From Streptomyces sp. GESEQ-4 (GTDB taxonomy: Bacteria > Actinomycetota > Actinomycetes > Streptomycetales > Streptomycetaceae): a stretch of 64,000 nucleotides of DNA. Both the position numbers and the translations under genes were made by a program. The stretch lies in contig NZ_JAFFSU010000031.1 in assembly GCF_017948455.1 (NCBI RefSeq), positions 1 to 64,000 of the forward strand, in the 5' to 3' direction. Positions 8,426 to 15,763 of the stretch are shown here, in pieces. Position 1 is the first letter of the stretch, and every line of letters starts with the position of its first letter. Below the pieces are notes generated by a model. It was not told the origin of the DNA, did not search any database, and saw only the letters and a program-made list of their open reading frames with translations.

Positions 8426-8647
8426 GTGGCCCGGCTTCAACAGGCACTCGACGCCCTCGTCTGGCGAATCGACACCCCGCGCAGATCCGACCCAGAGGCC
8501 ACCCGCCGTGAGCGTGAGGGGCAGATCCCGCTCCAGCGCCTCGCCACTCCCGAGGAGATCGCCGACGCCGTCCTGTTCCTCGCGTCGTCGGAGTCCTCGT
8601 ACATCACCGGGGCAACGCTCCCCGTCGACGGCGGCTGCACCGCTTTC
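8426..8647 (+). pseudogene. Deletion fusion of duplicated D-serine-dehydratase-like and SDR genes
   Basis: Positions 8426-8480 match the first 18 codons of the dehydratase-like gene at 2681-3787 (VARLQQALDALVWRIDTP). Three codons later, 8489-8647 match the last 53 codons of the SDR gene at 1872-2606 (from DPEATRRER to VDGGCTAF). The roughly 1.6 kb in between has been lost. The SDR stop codon is also gone, so the frame runs through into the following FAD oxidoreductase. An ATG at 8411 could therefore in principle give that enzyme a 94-residue extension, though its ribosome site is poor. Confidence 0.8.
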
Positions 8648-8692
8648 CAGCAGCGGCCCACGCGGTTCGCAGAGACAGATGAAGGACACACC

Positions 8693-10096
8693 ATGAACGC
8701 TCTTGCGGCACCACCCCGAAACGGAGAGCTCGGCTTCTGGGTGGCCCAACTGGCCGACAAGAGGCCCTCGTTCCCCAGTTTCACCGGCCAGGACTGTGTG
8801 GACGTGGCAATTGTCGGCGGCGGCTACACCGGCCTGTGGGCGGCGTACTTCGCCAAGAAGCTGGAACCGTCGCTCTCGGTCGCGGTCTTCGAGGCCGAGC
8901 AGGTGGGCTACGGAGCATCGGGGCGCAACGGTGGCTGGCTCTCGGCGATGCCTCCGGGAAACCGTGCCACCTTCGCCCGCGCCGGGGGAGGGCTGGAGGC
9001 GAGCCGGGCGCTGCAGCAGGAATTCGTCGCCGGCGTCGACTCCGTCCTGGACATCCTCCGGGCCGAGGGCATTGATGCCGATCAGCACAAGGGCGGCGCG
9101 CTCGTCGCCGCTCACACTCGGGCGGGGCTGGGCCGGCTGGTGGCCAGGCGTGATGCCGATCTGAAGTACGGGCTGACCGAGGACGAAGTCCACATGCTCG
9201 ACCAGGACGAGTTCCGGAGCCGGATCAACATCTCCACCGTCCACGGCGGGCTCTTCTACAAGCACTGCGCGCGCTTCCACCCCGCGAAACTCGTCTACGG
9301 CCTCGCCGACACCCTGACCTCCATGGGGGTCAGGATCTACGAAGACAGCCGAGTGGACAGTGTCGCGGACAAGACCCTCACCCTGGCCAACGGACGCGTC
9401 ACCGCGGCCAAGACGTTCATCTGCACCGAAGGCTATTCGGGACAGCTGCTCGGCCGCCGGAGCCTGATCCCGGTCAATTCCTCGATGATCGTGACCAAGC
9501 CCCTGCCGGAGGAGGCGTGGCAGCAGATCGGCTGGGACGGGCCCCAGTGCCTCAACGACTCCGCGCACACGTTCATCTACGCCCAACGGACGTCGGACGG
9601 CCGTATCGCCATGGGGGGCCGAGGTGTCCCCTACCGCTTCGGGTCCGGCACCGGGGGAGCCGGTGCGACCGCCCAGTCCACCATCGACCTGATCTCGCAC
9701 AAGCTCAGTTCCTTCTTCCCGGACATCCCCTTCGAGGTGGACCACGCCTGGTCGGGAGTCCTGGGTGTCACGCGGGACTGGAACGGCGGCGTGCACTGGG
9801 ATCCGGCATCGGGGATCGGGTCGTCCACCGGCTACGCGGGACACGGTGTCACGTCGGCCTATGTCGGCGGCAGGACTCTCGTGGAGCTCGCCTTCGAGCA
9901 GGAAACCGAACGGACCACCCTTCCCTGGGTCGGCTACCGGGCACGGAAGTGGGAACCGGAACCCATCCGCTGGCTGGGCGTTCACGCCATGTACCGGCTC
10001 TTCGGCATTGCCGACCGGTGGGAAGAGCGCAGGGGTTCCAGCACGACCTCGCTGCTGGCCAGATTCGGCAGCAGACTCGCCGGACTTCACGAGTAA
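8693..10096 (+). CDS. FAD-dependent oxidoreductase, DAO family (gamma-glutamylputrescine oxidase-like)
   Basis: A 467-residue flavoprotein of the D-amino-acid/amine oxidase superfamily. The FAD-binding motif VAIVGGGYTGLWAAYF is near residue 35, followed by the acidic FEAEQVGYGASGRNGGWLS typical of the PuuB/OrdL branch. The C-terminus carries GVTRDWNGGVHWD and the GYAGHGVT FAD contact. Such enzymes oxidise amines or glutamylated polyamines with oxygen. The ATG at 8693 follows GAAGGA; upstream in-frame sequence is a pseudogene remnant, so I reject the longer start. The next oxidase gene begins 20 bp downstream and is probably co-transcribed. Confidence 0.87.
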   Translation: MNALAAPPRNGELGFWVAQLADKRPSFPSFTGQDCVDVAIVGGGYTGLWAAYFAKKLEPSLSVAVFEAEQVGYGASGRNGGWLSAMPPGNRATFARAGGGLEASRALQQEFVAGVDSVLDILRAEGIDADQHKGGALVAAHTRAGLGRLVARRDADLKYGLTEDEVHMLDQDEFRSRINISTVHGGLFYKHCARFHPAKLVYGLADTLTSMGVRIYEDSRVDSVADKTLTLANGRVTAAKTFICTEGYSGQLLGRRSLIPVNSSMIVTKPLPEEAWQQIGWDGPQCLNDSAHTFIYAQRTSDGRIAMGGRGVPYRFGSGTGGAGATAQSTIDLISHKLSSFFPDIPFEVDHAWSGVLGVTRDWNGGVHWDPASGIGSSTGYAGHGVTSAYVGGRTLVELAFEQETERTTLPWVGYRARKWEPEPIRWLGVHAMYRLFGIADRWEERRGSSTTSLLARFGSRLAGLHE

Positions 10097-10116
10097 ACGA
10101 AAAGGAAGCCGCTCTC

Positions 10117-11262
10117 ATGGACGCACAACTCGCAGTCATCGGCCTGGGCAGCATCGGAAGCATGGCCCTGTGGCAGGCCTCCCGGCTGACCGACTCGGTA
10201 GTGGGCTTCGAGGCCGCCACCCCCGCCCACGGCCGCAGTGCCGTGGGCGGAGACACCCGCCTGTTCCGCATGATCTACCTCGGCAGGCCCGACTACTACC
10301 CCATCATCGAACGCTCCCGCGGCCTGTGGGCCGAGCTCGAAGCGGAAACCGGGCAGGACATCCTCACCACTACCGGAGGTCTGTCCATCGGGACCGCGAA
10401 CGGCAGCTACATCACCAGCCTCCTCGAGGCCACGCGCGTCACCGGAGCCGAGCACAGCGTCCTCAGCCGGGAGGACATGGCCGAACGCTACCCCCAGCAC
10501 AACCTCCGCCCCGACGACTGCGCCGTCCATGACCCCCACGCCGGCGTTCTGCGCACCGACCGCGCCGTCAGCGCCGCCGTCGCGGCGGCCCAGGCGAACG
10601 GCGCCACCGTCCTTCAGAACACGCCCGTGGACAGCATCACCGAAACCGAACACGGCGTGGTCGTCACCTCGGGCGACAGAACCTGGACGTTCGAGAAGGT
10701 CATCGTCGCCTCGGGCGGCTGGTCCCGAAGGCTCATGCCCGACCACCTCAAGGCCGTCACGGAAACCCATCGGATCGTCCTGACCTGGTTCATCGCCCAA
10801 GACGGCGAGCAGTTCTCGCCGGAGAACTTCCCCGTCTTCAGTCGGCTGTACGGCGATCGCTCCATGTACGGCGCACCGGCCGTCGACGGCGTGACGGTCA
10901 AGGCATCGGTGGACGGACCGCTGGACGGACGCGGAAGGGAAACCCCCGACCCGGACTCCGTACCCAGGGAACTCACCCGGGAAGAAGTCGAGAAGGTCAC
11001 CGATATCGTCACCGAATTCTTTCCCGGTCTGACCCCCACCATCGTGCGCTCCGACGCCTTCCCCGACCTCTTCACCGAGGACAGGCATCCCCTCCTCGGC
11101 TGGCTGGACGAGAACAGCAGGGTCTACTGCGCCACCGGGTTCTCCGGAAAGGGCTTCAAGATGGCCACCGGCTATGGCCACATCGCCGCACACGAGGTGC
11201 TCGGCAAACAGACCATCGAAGGCCTGGACTTCGTGCGTCCGAACCGGTTCAAGACCAGGTAG
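10117..11262 (+). CDS. N-methyl-amino-acid (sarcosine / N-methyltryptophan) oxidase-like flavoprotein
   Basis: A 381-residue protein of the monomeric sarcosine oxidase/SolA family. It has the N-terminal FAD motif VIGLGSIGSMALWQAS, the family signature GGDTRLFRMIY, and the C-terminal ATGFSGKGFKMATGYG. In monomeric sarcosine oxidase a cysteine near residue 315 binds FAD covalently; the corresponding stretch here reads SDAFPDLFT with no cysteine, so FAD is probably bound non-covalently. The ATG follows AAGGAAG. It lies 20 bp after another FAD oxidase, so the two probably act on related amines. Confidence 0.85.
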   Translation: MDAQLAVIGLGSIGSMALWQASRLTDSVVGFEAATPAHGRSAVGGDTRLFRMIYLGRPDYYPIIERSRGLWAELEAETGQDILTTTGGLSIGTANGSYITSLLEATRVTGAEHSVLSREDMAERYPQHNLRPDDCAVHDPHAGVLRTDRAVSAAVAAAQANGATVLQNTPVDSITETEHGVVVTSGDRTWTFEKVIVASGGWSRRLMPDHLKAVTETHRIVLTWFIAQDGEQFSPENFPVFSRLYGDRSMYGAPAVDGVTVKASVDGPLDGRGRETPDPDSVPRELTREEVEKVTDIVTEFFPGLTPTIVRSDAFPDLFTEDRHPLLGWLDENSRVYCATGFSGKGFKMATGYGHIAAHEVLGKQTIEGLDFVRPNRFKTR

Positions 11263-11617
11263 CCCACCCACTACCGCCACCTCGGCGCAGTAGCCTCGGT
11301 ATCGTCATTCGGCTGACGGTCATTGCGGACTCATCTCTGGATGTCCCGCAACGGCCGGCTGCCATCCGAAGGCACCGCCGTGGTCCGGCCTGCTGATCTA
11401 CATCGGCTACGCCTGAGTCAACAACTCCATCACCCGCGCCCTGGGCCGCAAGCCACTCGACCTCGCAGCCTGACGCCACCACCCATGGGGGCCGACGCCC
11501 CTCCCGAACCGCGTACACCGCAGGATCAGACCTGCCGCCCGGCAGCCAACATCACCAGCCCTCCAGCCGCCCCGGCGCCAGCCGCTACACTGTGGGCGGT
11601 GGCACGGCTGCACGCAC
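11263..11617. other. Gap before tRNA-Arg
   Basis: No intact gene. A short plus-strand stretch near 11,385-11,472 reads ITRALGRKPLDLAA before a stop and looks like the tail of a decayed gene that I cannot name. A TACACT hexamer at 11586-11591 could be the -10 element of the tRNA promoter. Confidence 0.35.
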
Positions 11618-11690
11618 GCCTTCGTAGCTCAGGGGATAGAGCACCGCTCTCCTAAAGCGGGTGTCGCAGGTTCGAATCCTGCCGGGGGCA
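11618..11690 (+). tRNA. tRNA-Arg (anticodon CCT)
   Basis: A full cloverleaf can be drawn: acceptor GCCTTCG/CGGGGGC with two G-T pairs, D arm GCTC..GAGC, anticodon stem CCGCT/AGCGG around loop CTCCTAA, and T arm GCAGG-TTCGAAT-CCTGC. Loop positions 3-5 are CCT, so it reads AGG. CCA is not encoded. The 3' half is repeated at 17685 and 25134, marking it as an integration site. Confidence 0.95.
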
Positions 11691-11693
11691 CAG
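11649..11693 (+). repeat. Attachment-site copy 1 within tRNA-Arg
   Basis: A 45-bp segment from the anticodon loop to just past the tRNA end, identical at 17685-17729 and one mismatch short of identical over 43 bp at 25134-25176. Direct repeats of a tRNA 3' end are the standard footprint of tyrosine-integrase elements. Confidence 0.85.
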
Positions 11694-11709
11694 AGAAACA
11701 CCTGGTCAG

Positions 11710-11740
11710 AGGCCCTTCCGTCCATCAGGCGGGAGGGCCT
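11710..11740 (+). terminator. Terminator after tRNA-Arg
   Basis: Hairpin AGGCCCTTCCG / CGGGAGGGCCT (10 of 11 positions complementary, the other a wobble) with a 9-base loop, directly after the tRNA. Confidence 0.6.
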
Positions 11741-11795
11741 ACGTACTCGCAGCACACATGCGGCTGCGGGCCGACGTGCCGATTGATGCCGACGA

Positions 11796-12461
11796 TCACC
11801 CGCGGATCAGGCCCAACTCGCCCGCGCGTACTCCGGCTTGGAAACGGGAGCCCGCGTTGAGGGTGACGAGCAGTTCGGCGACCCGGCGGCGGTAGGTGCG
11901 CAGCGACATGCCGAGTTCCCGTGCGGCTGTCTCGTCGGTGACGCCGGAGGTCAAGGCGCGCAGGACCCTGCCGGTCTGGGCGTCGATCAGGGGCCGTTGC
12001 GGACTGAGGAAGGCAGCGAGGTCGGTCGCGCTCTCCCAAGCGGCTTCGAACAGCGCGTACGCCCCGTCGACCAAGGCCGGCGCGGCGCTCATGGTGTACG
12101 TGCGGTGTCCGTGAGCGGCCGGGGCGGACGTCATGGGACTGGTGAGGATCATGGTTCGCCGGTCGATGAAGAAGGTTCCCCGGGACAACGGGGTGGCGGC
12201 GATCCTGATCCGCATGCCGTGGGCAGCCATCTCGCGCAGGGCCTCCCGGTCGCGCTCGTCGGCGAGCACGGCGGGGCTGTACAGCTTGCGGGCCTGAACT
12301 GCCCCGTCACGACGCATCGTCAGGCGGGCGGCCTCACGGGCGCCGGGCCAGGTGTCGAGGTCGCGGGCGGCGTTGACCCATTCCACGTCGTTGGACTCCG
12401 TCAAGGGCTTGATCCGCGCCCAGAACTCAAGATCACCGCGAAGCATCACGACCTGTGGCAT
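11796..12461 (-). CDS. LuxR-type C-terminal helix-turn-helix regulator
   Basis: A 221-residue regulator. The last 65 residues form a LuxR-like DNA-binding domain (QTGRVLRALTSGVTDETAARELGMSLRTYRRRVAELL). The first 150 resemble the substrate-sensing part of streptomycete TrmB/LuxR hybrids, without a recognisable ligand motif. The start is uncertain: the ATG at 12461 has no clear ribosome site and may be leaderless. It is divergent from the aldo/keto reductase gene, 73 bp away, which it probably controls. It is the first gene inside the tRNA-bounded island. Confidence 0.72.
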   Translation of the reverse strand: MPQVVMLRGDLEFWARIKPLTESNDVEWVNAARDLDTWPGAREAARLTMRRDGAVQARKLYSPAVLADERDREALREMAAHGMRIRIAATPLSRGTFFIDRRTMILTSPMTSAPAAHGHRTYTMSAAPALVDGAYALFEAAWESATDLAAFLSPQRPLIDAQTGRVLRALTSGVTDETAARELGMSLRTYRRRVAELLVTLNAGSRFQAGVRAGELGLIRG

Positions 12462-12534
12462 ACGTCCATTGTGCCGGTGGCAGCAACATGCCACGGGCTC
12501 GTCGGCCGATGCCGAGCCTTGCAGGCTGGAGCTC

Positions 12535-13377
12535 ATGAGCAATGACTTCCGCCTCGGCGGCGACCTCCCCGTCAACCGGCTCGGCTTCGGCGCCATGCGC
12601 CTGCCTTCCAAGGACGGCATGGGCGGTCCCGCCCGCGACCCCGAGGCCGGCCGTGCCGTACTGCGCCGCGCCGTCGAACTCGGGGTCGACCACATCGACA
12701 CCGCCGACTTCTACTTCAGCGCCGGCGGTGCGGTGCGAGCGAACACTCTGATCCGTGAGGCCCTGCACCCCTACCCGTCCGACCTGGTCATCGCCACCAA
12801 GGTGGGCCCAGTCGTCGGCCCCGACGGCCTCTCCCACGGCACCCCGGCCGACATGCGTGGCTTTGTCGAAGCCAACCTCGATGGCTTGGGCGTGGACCGC
12901 CTCGACCTGGTCTACCTGCGCATCGGCGCCATGGAACCCCCGCACGGTGAGTCCCTCGCCGAGCGCTTCGAGGCGCTCGCGGCGCTGCGTGAGGAGGGCC
13001 TGATCCGTCACCTCGGCCTCAGCAACGTCGACCCCGGTCATCTCGTGGAGGCTCGCGCCATCGCACCTGTCACTGCCGTGCAGAACCACGCCGCCCAGGG
13101 CGACGAAGCGGACCTCCTGGCCGCATGCGAGGAGTCCGGCATCGCCTTCGTGCCCTTCTTCCCGGTGGGTGGCGGTCGGGAACTCGACGACGAGCGTCTG
13201 GCCAAGGTGGCCTCCCGGCACCGCGCCACCGTCCCCCAGATCGGCCTGGCCCGGCTGCTGGCCTCATCGCCGGTGGCCCTGGCCATCCCGGGCACGGGAT
13301 CTCTTTCCCACCTGGAGGAGAACATGGCTGCCGCCGCGATCGCCCTCACCGACGAAGACCTCGCCGACCTCTCCTGA
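12535..13377 (+). CDS. Aldo/keto reductase
   Basis: A 280-residue NADPH-type aldo/keto reductase. It has the active-site Asp and Tyr (DTADFYFSAGG), the catalytic lysine region (LVIATKVG), HLGLSNVDPGHL, and the cofactor loop AIPGTGSLSHLEEN. The position usually held by the catalytic histidine reads LVYLRIG with Arg, a variant I have seen in actinomycete members. It is divergent from a LuxR-type gene, and a small NAD(P)-binding protein gene follows 27 bp downstream. Confidence 0.87.
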   Translation: MSNDFRLGGDLPVNRLGFGAMRLPSKDGMGGPARDPEAGRAVLRRAVELGVDHIDTADFYFSAGGAVRANTLIREALHPYPSDLVIATKVGPVVGPDGLSHGTPADMRGFVEANLDGLGVDRLDLVYLRIGAMEPPHGESLAERFEALAALREEGLIRHLGLSNVDPGHLVEARAIAPVTAVQNHAAQGDEADLLAACEESGIAFVPFFPVGGGRELDDERLAKVASRHRATVPQIGLARLLASSPVALAIPGTGSLSHLEENMAAAAIALTDEDLADLS

Positions 13378-13404
13378 CATCGCACACGAAAGAAGCCCCC
13401 TGTC

Positions 13405-14031
13405 ATGAAGCTGCTGATCCTCGGTGCGACCGGTCCCACCGGTCGTCATGTCCTCGACCTGGCCGTGCGATCCGGCGACTCGGTCACGGCCTTCGTCCGC
13501 AATCCGGCGGCCCTGGGTGACCTGGCCGAGCAGGTCACCACGGTCACCGGCGACGCCACCTCGCACCGCGACCTCGCCGCCGCGGCGGCCGGGCACGACG
13601 CGATCGTCTCCGCGCTCGGCAGGGGCAATTCGGTGCGCGCCGACGGCTTGTTCACGCGCGCCTCTGCGGCCGTGATCGGCGCGGCCGGAGAAGCGGGTGT
13701 CTCCCGTCTGGTGTGGCTGTCCTCGTTCGGTGTCGGCCACACCTTCGGCTGGTCGAGCAGCGCGCAGAAGCTGATCTACGGCACGCTGCTGCGGTCGATC
13801 TACGCCGACAAGGCGATCGCGGACGAGAGCATCCGCTCCAGCGGACTGGACTGGACCGTGGTGTACCCGACCAGGCTGACCCACGGCCCCGTCAAGGGCA
13901 CCTACCGGGCGGACGACCGGCTGCCGATGAAGGGCAACCCGACAATCAGCCGTGCGGACGTGGCCGCCTTCATGCACACGGCGGCACAGGGCAGCGAGTG
14001 GATCCACCGCACCGCCGTGATCTCCGGCTGA
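13405..14031 (+). CDS. NAD(P)-binding (NmrA/SDR-like) oxidoreductase
   Basis: A 208-residue atypical SDR with a Rossmann start (MKLLILGATGPTGRHVLDLA) and the later SSFGVG and DWTVVYPTRLT segments of the NAD(P)H-binding PF13460 group. There is no classical YxxxK pair. Members act as reductases or as redox-sensing proteins. It follows the aldo/keto reductase on the same strand, so the two are probably an operon. Confidence 0.8.
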   Translation: MKLLILGATGPTGRHVLDLAVRSGDSVTAFVRNPAALGDLAEQVTTVTGDATSHRDLAAAAAGHDAIVSALGRGNSVRADGLFTRASAAVIGAAGEAGVSRLVWLSSFGVGHTFGWSSSAQKLIYGTLLRSIYADKAIADESIRSSGLDWTVVYPTRLTHGPVKGTYRADDRLPMKGNPTISRADVAAFMHTAAQGSEWIHRTAVISG

Positions 14032-14047
14032 GCGCCCACACCGCCCT

Positions 14048-14066
14048 CTATGACAGTCGTTATAGA
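14048..14066. promoter_or_regulatory. TetR-type operator, copy 1
   Basis: CTATGACAGTCGTTATAGA forms a perfect 19-bp inverted repeat with the site at 14086. A TAATAT hexamer between the two (14072-14077) may be the -10 of the promoter for the next gene. Confidence 0.7.
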
Positions 14067-14085
14067 CGGGTGTAATATGCCGACC

Positions 14086-14104
14086 TCTATAACGACTGTC
14101 ATAG
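14086..14104. promoter_or_regulatory. TetR-type operator, copy 2
   Basis: TCTATAACGACTGTCATAG, the exact reverse complement of copy 1. It ends inside the ribosome-binding site of the tautomerase gene, so occupancy should block expression. Confidence 0.7.
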
Positions 14105-14113
14105 GAGGATGTT

Positions 14114-14590
14114 GTGACGATCATTACCGTGAACGCCCCGAGGGGCCGCCTGGGCCTGGAGCAGCGCCGCGAGCTGGCCGAGACGCTGACGGACGCGGTA
14201 CTGGTACCCGAGGTGGGACAGCCGGCTCCGGCCGCCCGCGTCGGGTTCCAGGTGCACTTCGTCGAGCGCGAGCGGGACATGATGGCGATCGGCGGACGGC
14301 TGCTCTCGGACACCGACCAGGAACTCGACGTGATGGTGATCGACATCGCGGTCATGGACGCCGCCTGGCAGCCGGACGTACGAGGCCAGGTCATCGAGCG
14401 CGTCCTTGCCGCACTGGCGGCGGCCTTCGGACTGGAGAAGCCGTCACCGACGTGGTGGGTCAACTTCCGCGTGATCGACGAGGGCAGCTGGGGCTCGTCC
14501 GGGGGCGTACTGTCCGTCCTCCCGCTCCTCGACAGCGAGGTGTTCACGGAGGAGAGGGTCAAGGCCGTCCGCGCCGCGCTGGGCGTCTGA
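14114..14590 (+). CDS. Tautomerase-like protein
   Basis: A 158-residue protein whose start (ITVNAPRGRLGLEQRRELAETLTDAVLVP) resembles 4-oxalocrotonate-tautomerase-superfamily proteins of double length. In that superfamily the proline exposed by removal of Met is the catalytic base; here the second residue is Thr, so either activity is lost or the protein has another role. The GTG start follows AGGAGG at 14103-14108. Two TetR operators lie immediately upstream, and the TetR gene is convergent just downstream. Confidence 0.65.
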   Translation: MTIITVNAPRGRLGLEQRRELAETLTDAVLVPEVGQPAPAARVGFQVHFVERERDMMAIGGRLLSDTDQELDVMVIDIAVMDAAWQPDVRGQVIERVLAALAAAFGLEKPSPTWWVNFRVIDEGSWGSSGGVLSVLPLLDSEVFTEERVKAVRAALGV

Positions 14591-14617
14591 AGCCCGAGGC
14601 GTCGAGCGCGGGGCGAC

Positions 14618-15202
14618 TCAGCCCTTGATCGTGGCGAGGATCAGCGCCTGCAGTTGCTCCGCAGCGCGGTCGAGGGGCTCGATGCTGCGCTTGGCGCGGC
14701 ACATGGCCACGGTCCCCTCTACGGCCGCGACGACGAGGGTGGCGAGCTGGACCGCCTCCTCGCGCTCGGCGCCATGCTCGCGCAGCGAGGCGGACAGCAG
14801 GCTCTCCCATGCGGTGAAGACGTCTGCGGCGGCTACCACGGCGGGGGGCGTCTCGTCAGTGGGCGGCTCCTCGATGGAGACGGCGAGAACCGGGCAGCCC
14901 GCCCTGAAGTCACTGTCGACGACGATCTTGCGCCACAGGGCGAGGAACGCCCGCAACCCGGCGACCGGCCCCGCCTCCAGCTCCTTCCGCAGACGGCGCG
15001 CGACCCACTCGCCCGTATAACGGACGGCCTCGGTGGCCAACTGCTGCTTGCCTTCGGGGAAGTAGTGGTACGTCGAGCCGAGCGGCGCCCTGGCGTGCTT
15101 GGCCATCTCGCGGATGCTCGTCGCGTTCAGACCACGTCGGCTGATCATGTCGGCCGCACCGGCCACGATCCGCTCGCGCGCCGCCGAACTGGGCTTGGTC
15201 AC
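14618..15202 (-). CDS. TetR family transcriptional regulator
   Basis: A 194-residue repressor. The N-terminal helix-turn-helix reads TSIREMAKHARAPLGSTYHYFPEGKQQLA, characteristic of TetR proteins, and the C-terminal half is the ligand-binding domain with VEGTVAMCRAKRS near its end. I prefer the GTG at 15202, nine bases after GAAGGG; GTG codons at 15208 and 15226 are alternatives. Four copies of TATAACGrCyGTCATA flank it, two before the tautomerase gene at 14114 and two in its own upstream region shared with the divergent tautomerase-dehydrogenase operon. Confidence 0.87.
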   Translation of the reverse strand: MTKPSSAARERIVAGAADMISRRGLNATSIREMAKHARAPLGSTYHYFPEGKQQLATEAVRYTGEWVARRLRKELEAGPVAGLRAFLALWRKIVVDSDFRAGCPVLAVSIEEPPTDETPPAVVAAADVFTAWESLLSASLREHGAEREEAVQLATLVVAAVEGTVAMCRAKRSIEPLDRAAEQLQALILATIKG

Positions 15203-15230
15203 GTACACGATCCCTTCTGACCCCACTGGC

Positions 15231-15246
15231 TATAACGGCCGTCATA
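15231..15246. promoter_or_regulatory. TetR-type operator, copy 3
   Basis: TATAACGGCCGTCATA, in the divergent region between the TetR gene and the tautomerase-dehydrogenase operon. It matches the half-sites at 14048 and 14086. Confidence 0.7.
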
Positions 15247-15265
15247 GTCTAGCGTGACCGTCGCT

Positions 15266-15281
15266 TATAACGACCGTCATA
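15266..15281. promoter_or_regulatory. TetR-type operator, copy 4
   Basis: TATAACGACCGTCATA, 35 bp from copy 3 in the same orientation, about 50 bp before the tautomerase start. Confidence 0.7.
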
Positions 15282-15331
15282 GAACTGCGTCGTCGAGCGA
15301 AGAGTCGAACGAAACGAAGAGAGGTATGCCC

Positions 15332-15763
15332 ATGCCGATGATCCGGCTCACGGCCCCGGCCGGCGCCCTGACCGAACAAGGCCGCCAGAGCATCCAGCGC
15401 GACCTCGCCGCCGTACTGCTGCGCTGGGAGGGCGCACCCGACACGGCGTTCTTCCGCGCCCAGGCGTGGAGCTACCTCACCGAACTGCCGGAAGATGCCC
15501 AGACCACCGCCGAGGACGACGCGCCGCGCTTCCTGGTAGAGGTCACCGTCCCGCAAGGAGCCCTGTCCGAGCGCCGCAAGGCGGGCCTGGTCGAGGAGGC
15601 GACGAAGGCCGTCCTGGCCGCGGCCGGCCTCGGCCTAGACGACGCCCTGCGGGTGTGGGTCCTTGTGCACGAACAGCCCGAGGGAACCTGGGGCGCGGGC
15701 GGCTCCGTCATCCGCTACGCCGACCTGATGGCACTGGCGAAGGGACAGCGCACCGATGCGTGA
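15332..15763 (+). CDS. Tautomerase-family protein
   Basis: A 143-residue protein beginning MPMIRLTAPAGALTEQGR. The ATG at 15332 is chosen because GAGAGG lies 7 bases upstream and because it leaves Pro as residue 2, the catalytic base of the tautomerase superfamily. The two halves (starting MIRLTAP and LVEVTVP) look like a fused repeat of the 4-OT fold. The gene overlaps the alcohol dehydrogenase gene by 8 bp, so translation is coupled. Confidence 0.72.
   Translation: MPMIRLTAPAGALTEQGRQSIQRDLAAVLLRWEGAPDTAFFRAQAWSYLTELPEDAQTTAEDDAPRFLVEVTVPQGALSERRKAGLVEEATKAVLAAAGLGLDDALRVWVLVHEQPEGTWGAGGSVIRYADLMALAKGQRTDA

Noticed and set aside
8411..8692. Start at 8411 giving a 561-residue FAD oxidoreductase
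   Set aside because: The extra 94 residues are remnants of the dehydratase and SDR genes; the ATG at 8693 has a proper ribosome site.
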